DNA of 64,000 nt from Campanula takesimana (lineage: Eukaryota; Streptophyta; Magnoliopsida; Asterales; Campanulaceae), in assembly GCA_026119855.1 (NCBI GenBank), contig JAOWBW010000036.1, forward strand, positions 1,364,001-1,428,000, written 5' to 3'. Of the stretch, positions 58,291 to 64,000 are shown one piece after another (within the stretch, counting starts at the first letter, position 1; each line of letters opens with the position of its first letter). The notes beneath the pieces are model-generated. The model made no database searches and was not told the origin of the DNA. It saw only the letters and a list, made by a program, of their open reading frames with translations. Both the position numbers and the translations under genes were made by a program.

Positions 58291-59514
58291 GGATCGCTGC
58301 GCAGCTTCAATAATCAACAATCAACATCTTCATAGCAGCATGAAAGCTCGAAGAGAAAACCCCGGTACCGGAACCAATAACCATAAAAGAAGTGTCACAA
58401 GGGACGGGAGACATGCCACAAAGTCATGCTCCAAGTAAAGCTAAAATGCACACAAAGGAGCTAGCTCTTCTCACATCCAAGGCCAATCTGGAGGAGGGTA
58501 ATAAGGGGGCAAAACAATGGTCAACATCACAATGGACTTGTCCGTGCCATCATAATGTTTCGCATCGCCCAAACACACACAAAATACCAGCTGGGCGTTC
58601 AAATAAATGCTAAGTAATAAATACTAGCTTAATTAAACAACTTAGGGTTCCAAAGTAGGGAACCACACCAATTAATCACCATAAAGATGCAAACGATTTC
58701 TCGTGAAGAGTTCAACAACAACGAACACAAGAAGTTTCTCATACAAGCACAACAACGATAAACGGAATTTCTCATAAAGAGCACAACAACATTGATCATT
58801 AAACAAGATGGTTCCAAGACAAGGACCCATACCAAACACATCCTAAAGATGATACCCACGAGTTAATCATAAAGAGCACAACCCAAACGGTCGCTCACCA
58901 ATGACACAAAGACTATTACCAAAATGTCCATAAACATTTACTCAAAAGATATACTAGGACTATGGACTCAACCATCTCATCACACCTGGAATTCAAAATA
59001 AGAAATCCGAATGAATGCATCTTAAGGTTAATCAAACCGTAAGTACCCAAACGAATCCAAAACGTTACCCTTATTAGAACATGATCGCGACTGGACTAAA
59101 CCCTACACTTTAGTGTTCCAAAACAACCCTCTAAGTACTATAGGATATCACCTAAAACCTAGACCAAGTCTTATTCTAAAATCAATCCAATCAGTAAAAT
59201 AACTTTCAATTAAAGGATCTCAAAGTATGAGGTCCTCACTTATATCCCAAAATGATCATAACAACTCAATAAAGTCACTCAATTGGATTTACAAAACCTA
59301 TTCACAATGTATCAATACAACTCATCTTAACCTCAAACACCCAAATAAAATCCCGAAGTATAAACTTATAACTTAACAAAACAACCTATACCATCTTGTA
59401 GTACTCGGAGAGAGCTTCGAAACGATAGTTTACACGCCTAAAACGGAGTTCGGATGAGAAAGTTATGGAGGAAACAATTTTAGAAGAAAAGGGAAGAATA
59501 TACCAGAATCCTAG

Positions 59515-59745
59515 CTTGGCACGACCGTGCCTAAGAAAGTGGCACGACCGTGCCAATCATTACGGAATGAAAGGCAATTTTGGCGCGACCGTGCCTAAGA
59601 AAGTGGCACGACCGTGCCAAACATGACGGGAGGAAAGGGAATGTTGCACGACCGTGCCAAATAAAAGAGCACGACCGTGCCAACCATTACGAGAGGGAAA
59701 GTGAATGTGGCACGACCGTGCCAAAAAAAGGAGCACGACCGTGCC
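59515..59745. repeat. Cluster of GGCACGACCGTGCC palindromes in element G LTR
   Basis: Eight copies, mostly GGCACGACCGTGCC, in four pairs. Each pair is separated by about 8-10 bases (TAAGAAAGT, AATAAAAGA type), and pairs are separated by AT- and GA-rich linkers. The layout resembles the cluster at 9341-9562 in element B. Confidence 0.9.
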
Positions 59746-60557
59746 AGAAGAACAATGCCCAGATTCTTCCTGGGTTTACCAATTTCGAACCAAAACACAA
59801 CCTTCACTAAAGTTATCAAAATCAAAGCTTCTCAATACATTTCTAAAGCTCCTAAACAACATCCAACCTAAAGGGAGCCTAAATAACACCCTTTAATCAT
59901 CCAAACCAACACCAAATCCCCACATTCAAGATTTCACCATTTTTACCCAAAAACTCAAATAAATTCAAAATAAATTCTAAACTCAACCAAACTTCAAATA
60001 TAACACATCAAACATCATATAAACATGAGATGAACATTTTAGCATCAAAATGGGGGAAAAGTAACTTACTTGGATTTTCTCAAAGTTGATGGATTTCAAA
60101 TATTTTTTATCCTACGCGATCCTATCGACGATCTAAACACATTTCACGTTTTAAGAAATGAGAGAAGATGAGAGGAAGAAGGAGTAAATGAAGAGAGAAG
60201 GAAGAAGATGAAACTTACCCCTTTTTCTTTTAGGGGAGGAGAGAGAGAGCTGGGAGAGAGGGATGGAGGTGGAGTGTGAGGGTGAAAGAGTAGGGTGAGG
60301 GAGGTGAGTAGGGAGAAGATGAAGATTAAAATGTTACACCTAGCCCCCTTCCCCCACTAACTAGCACAATTACTTACACTCCCGACTAACAATTAAGACT
60401 CAACACTTCCACACTAGCCCAAATAAAATGCTAGGCAAGAATTATTATAACTCATAAATTATAAATTAAGTAATAATTTAAATACATAATTAAGCAAATA
60501 AATAAATAATAATTATTTATTACTAATAAAATAGAGCCTAGATTTCGGGTCGTGACA

Positions 60558-62291
60558 TTCACTCCCCCTTAAAGAAAATTCGACCCGAATTTTAACGAGA
60601 CTTACCCGAAAGACCAAATAGCTACGGATACGATAGTTCTGCCATTTCTCAAATTCCTCAATTGTCCAATCTACCCCACTACAAGGTAACCTTAAATAAT
60701 GCTTACGATACCACGACCTCTTGCACATAACTTCCTTCAATCATAACCTTCACTACTAATTAGAACCCACAATCAAAATTGGAGAATCCCAATTGCTCCC
60801 AATCATAACTCTCGAGATATCCCAAGCTCACCTTATTCATAACCTTAATTACACTGCAAAGGTGTTTCCTTTCGTAAATCGCATACTTAGTAGTATTCCC
60901 CAGAAATTCAAAACATCACCATCCCGAGCCTAATTAGCTTTTAAAATATAAAAAGGCTAAAGAAATTTCTATTTCCACAATATTCATCGAAATGGCTATA
61001 TCTCTATGGATTATCATTATAGTGTCTTCACTTTGAGTTAACACCTTAAATAAATAGTACCATACAAACCCCAAAATTTCTCGTACAAAGTGTCCACTTA
61101 AATCAATGTTATACTCTCATCCCTTCGTTAATCTGGTCTTGAAGCCTAAACCATTCAATATACTCAATAGTCCGCAAAAAGACCCAAATTTTCATCTTCA
61201 AACGATTTTCTCTAACTCCCATTTAAGTCATAATCCGTGCTCGTATACCCAAAGGAAATCAACGAACTCTAAATTCAATAGCTAACCCCAGTTAGGCCCT
61301 CACGCATACATTTATTGACTTAATGATATTTAAGCTCAATGGTACTACCATCATAGTAAACCAATTAGCTAGTCACCTTCCAACTGACCCAATACCAAAT
61401 CATAGTATTCTTTAATATGCCAGAGTATTTATACTCAACTTTCTTCACTTATTTGTAGTCCAAAATAAGAAATGCCACCAAGACAAGATTTAGGACCATA
61501 GAACACCCCTTTAACTAAAACTCAAAATGCCTTTGATATAGGTCGCAATTTATTACTCTCCCGAAATGTGCTTAGTCCTTTCAAACTTACGCGCTCACCA
61601 CTATCGATGATTATAACTTCCATAATATACTCATATCCCATAACACATCATGCTTTTCCTCATACTATCCAATTCCGATGCGCTCACGTAGATGCACTAC
61701 AAGTAAACAAAATCTCCTATCCAGAAATCCTCAATTTGAATCCTCAACTCTTATAACCCAACTGATGCCATAAGGACATTGATCTAAATATTAGCACTAC
61801 AACCTTGTACTATAACAACTCAATTTAACCCAAAGCTTCTCCTCGAACACTAAGTACTATTCGGAAGAAAATGAAAATCTTACGAATGATAAATACACCC
61901 AACAAATTTACCGAAACTAAATACTCGGATTTCAATTAAGGAAAGATAAGTATAACTCTACCCAAAGGAACGGTCTCAAACAGTTTTAAGAAATTAGGAA
62001 TGGAGAATATAACAATCCCCCTACAACAATAGACTAAAGCAATAGTAATATCAAAATCTTGTAATAGCAACATGGCTAATCTAGCAGGTGAGACATGACC
62101 ATACTTAAGCACATCATAAGCACATAAGACTTCATCAGATACCCTAAACTCCTCCATAGGAGTAGACACCTACAACACATAAGTCAAAGACTCAGAAGAA
62201 ATAAATGCAACTAAATGCACAGAAACACATAAATGCGATGACCCTAAAATGCACGCACTCGCTCTCACGACGCAATTAATACCTCCTGAAA
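60558..62291 (-). pseudogene. Element G pol remnant
   Basis: A short stretch (62169-61936) matches the protease region of D (VSTPMEEFRVSDEVLCAYDV, then LLQDFDI, then FETVPLGRVI). It lacks about 20 residues between DFDI and the next block, including the GMDWL motif. Near 60660-60600 a weak trace of the chromodomain end (EEFEKWQNYRIRSYLVF) may remain. Between them I see no RT, RNase H or integrase motif. Frames are full of stops. Confidence 0.6.
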
Positions 62292-63383
62292 TTATCCGTT
62301 ACCTGGTGAGTGCTGATTGATTGCAAATACTCTACCCAAAACCTTGGGCTTCCCCGAAGCATCCCTCTTCTGACCCTGTGATATTCCAGTTCCTGTCCCC
62401 GATGACTGAACTCTAAACCTCGGACAATCTTTAACGAAGTGTCCCAACTGACCACACTTCACACATTTTCCTTGCTTCTTCCAACACTTGTCTTCTGAGT
62501 GTCCTTTCCTCTGACAGTAGCTGCAGACTTTCCCAATTCGTGTCCCTTTATTAGAACCTCGATTTCCTACTGTTGGCTGCCCTTGAAGTTGCCTTCTGAA
62601 TCGAGCTTGTACTCCAGAATTACCTCTGTTATCCGAATGTTGCTGTTGTGACTTACTCTGCCCTCCTTGCTTACCCGGGTTAACCATCTCAGCCTTCCTT
62701 CTGTGTTCCCCAATATCCTGCTCAATTAAGTAGGCTCGATCCACCGCATCCTGATAAGTCTGAATCCGCTGTGCTATAAGCTGAGTCCGGATGGATGTCT
62801 TCAAACCCCTGATCAATCTCATCGCTTTCTGCTCCTCGGTCCGCACAAGGTATTCACAACACCTGGCTAATTCTGTGAACTTAGCTGAGTACTGTGCTAC
62901 TGACATCATGCCTTGTTCCAAGCTGAGGAACTCGATCTCTTTCCGGTTTTGATTCACTAAAAAGATAAAATGATCCTTGAATTTCTTCACGAACCACTCC
63001 CAAGGATATGGTACAAGAGTCGCATCCCAACTGGTCTTCAGTGCCTTCCACCAATGTTTCGCAGTCCCCACGAGCTTATAAGCTGAAAACAGAACCCTAT
63101 CCTCATCAGTGCAACCAAAGACCTCGTCGATTTTCTCCATTGATTCTATCCATAGCTCGGCCTTCTTCACATCAGGCTCACCGTCGTACTCCCTTGGTTT
63201 CAACTTCAAGAACTGCTCCAACCCATATCGCGGAGGTGCTACATGTTCCTCTCTCGGCCCTTGGTCATGAATTGCTTTCACGGCCACTTCAAACCTGTCC
63301 TAAAACACTGCACGGTTTTCTTCCCTTAGACCATTAAGATTCTGAGTCCCACTAGAAGCTTCACCAATTCTTCTTCTAGCCAT
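62292..63383 (-). pseudogene. Element G gag, one nonsense codon
   Basis: ATG at 63383 (MARRRIGEASSGT), one TAG at 63300-63302 where a Gln codon is likely, then 331 open codons. The domain is PRYGLEQFLKLKPREYDGEP, WIESMEKIDEVFGCTDE and ETFTELARCCEYL-like wording; two zinc knuckles follow, CSYCQRKGHSEDKC and CVKCGQLGHFVKDC. It ends RVFAINQHSPGNG and a stop at the point where D enters protease. An internal Met just after the stop could give an almost complete gag. Confidence 0.88.
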
Positions 63384-63489
63384 CACAAACAAATACCTGC
63401 ATAAAATACTCATCGTTACTCACTCTGAACCCATCTACCCTCCTAGGTCATTCTAGTTCACCTAGACTTATACTTAGAGCTAAACCATA

Positions 63490-63501
63490 GCTCTGATACC
63501 A
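63490..63501 (-). other. Primer-binding site of element G
   Basis: Minus-strand TGGTATCAGAGC, two bases inside the right LTR. Complementary to initiator tRNA-Met. Confidence 0.95.
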
Positions 63502-63503
63502 AC

Positions 63504-64000
63504 TGTCGCGACCCCGAACCCCGCGGGCCCGAGACCGCGAGCTGGACGTCGACTTAAAACCAAAACTATGAAATACCGAAGTTAAAAATTCCATTTGATA
63601 CCAAAAGGTGATGATCCAAAGTTTTACAAAACCAAGTTTGATAAAAACCAATTACAACTATCATAAACTTCCACAAGTTTATGCCCAACAAAATAAAACA
63701 TACAATTCTTAATGACGTCAATAATGGTAAAACTATCCCCAAAAGGTTATACATTTAAATAATGTAACCGATCCATAACAACCTGCCCCAAAATCTCAAT
63801 CCTCTCGACGTCCTCCTCGATCCGCGAATCCTAATCCTTTTCCTCCTGGGGGGGGGGGGGGTTAAGGAAAAACAAAGATGGAAATAAACGGGGTGAGATA
63901 AAATCTCAGTAAGTTACTAATGCAACTACATGACATGCTAATATGCAATGACCAATAGCAATTAACATAAGATAGATAGCAGCGGAAATAATAAGTGACA
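63504..64000 (-). repeat. Element G 5' LTR, outer 497 bases
   Basis: Nearly identical to 57601-58097. Differences: one G for A near 63543, one A fewer near 63761, and a longer G run (63849-63862). The rest of the LTR is beyond the window. Confidence 0.93.

Larger units (their letters stand above)
57601..60557 (-). repeat. Element G 3' LTR (2957 bp)
   Basis: It begins TGTCGCGACCCC and ends GGGTCGTGACA, as in D (GTCGTTACA). It contains a G run at 57946-57957 (12 bases; 14 in the other LTR), the conserved hairpin block (58155-58290) and the palindrome cluster (59515-59745). A purine-rich block at 60165-60320 is followed by an AT-rich end. Confidence 0.93.
57601..64000 (-). mobile_element. Element G: gag-only Tekay-like Ty3/gypsy element, incomplete at the window edge
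   Basis: Left LTR 57601-60557, right LTR from 63504 to beyond 64000, both starting TGTCGCGACCCCGAACCCCG. The primer-binding site is at 63490-63501 and the polypurine tract at about 60560-60575, so it reads on the minus strand. The internal region is only about 2.9 kb, against 4.6 kb in D. It holds a nearly whole gag and decayed traces of pol, with no RT or integrase core. In about 497 aligned bases the two LTRs differ by one substitution and two homopolymer-length changes, so insertion was recent. Confidence 0.92.

Noticed and set aside
1..64000. tRNA, rRNA or other RNA genes
   Set aside because: The only tRNA-like matches are the short primer-binding sites; I saw no cloverleaf or rRNA sequence.

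Overview
This window is plant nuclear DNA, almost certainly from a eudicot. It is a deep nest of LTR retrotransposons around a small island of host sequence. Evidence for a plant: a DYW-class pentatricopeptide (PPR) gene without introns, a Stowaway-type MITE, SIRE-like Ty1/copia elements with a third ORF, a Tekay-like chromovirus, and a very large Tat/Ogre-like Ty3/gypsy element. I cannot name the species.

Layout. Element A (1-6224, +) is the 3' half of a SIRE-like copia element: RNase H tail, ORF3, 3' LTR. It sits inside element B (6225-10091, -, resuming at 22522), a decayed copia element of another lineage. Element C (10092-22521, +) is a complete SIRE-like copia element with a GGAAG target duplication, inserted in the probable 5' LTR of B. 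The host island (about 22.8-26.5 kb) holds an orphan copia RT fragment, an aspartic-protease pseudogene and one intact host gene, a PPR-DYW protein (24044-25870, -). Next comes a three-level nest in which every level has its own target duplication: a Mutator-like non-autonomous transposon (26518-35646, 8-bp TSD) contains a Stowaway MITE (26848-35193, TA), which contains the Tekay-like element D (26952-35018, -, TSD CACTC). Element E (35982-42710, +) is a third SIRE-like copy. It is interrupted in RNase H by the Tat/Ogre-like element F (from 42711, -), which is interrupted in its 5' leader by the gag-only Tekay-like element G (from 57601, -).

How the parts work. A, C and E encode gag, protease, integrase, RT and RNase H in copia order. 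A and C also have an ORF3 that looks like a separate two-exon gene with its own TATA box. Element F encodes gag, protease, a G-patch-like segment, RT, two RNase H domains and integrase on the minus strand. Between pol and the 3' LTR it carries two genes in the opposite direction: a four-exon plant mobile domain (PMD) gene and an intronless gene of DUF7745-like type. Each lies just downstream of a cluster of TGGCCGCGTGGCCA-type palindromes.

The most unusual theme is that six elements from different lineages each carry clusters of their own GC-rich palindrome: TGCGCA-core words in A and C (TGCGCC in E), GGCACGGCCGTGCC in B, GCGGCCGC-core in D, TGGCCGCGTGGCCA in F, and GGCACGACCGTGCC in G. Most element genes are broken by stops, frameshifts or lost catalytic residues, so the PPR gene is the only coding region I regard as intact.
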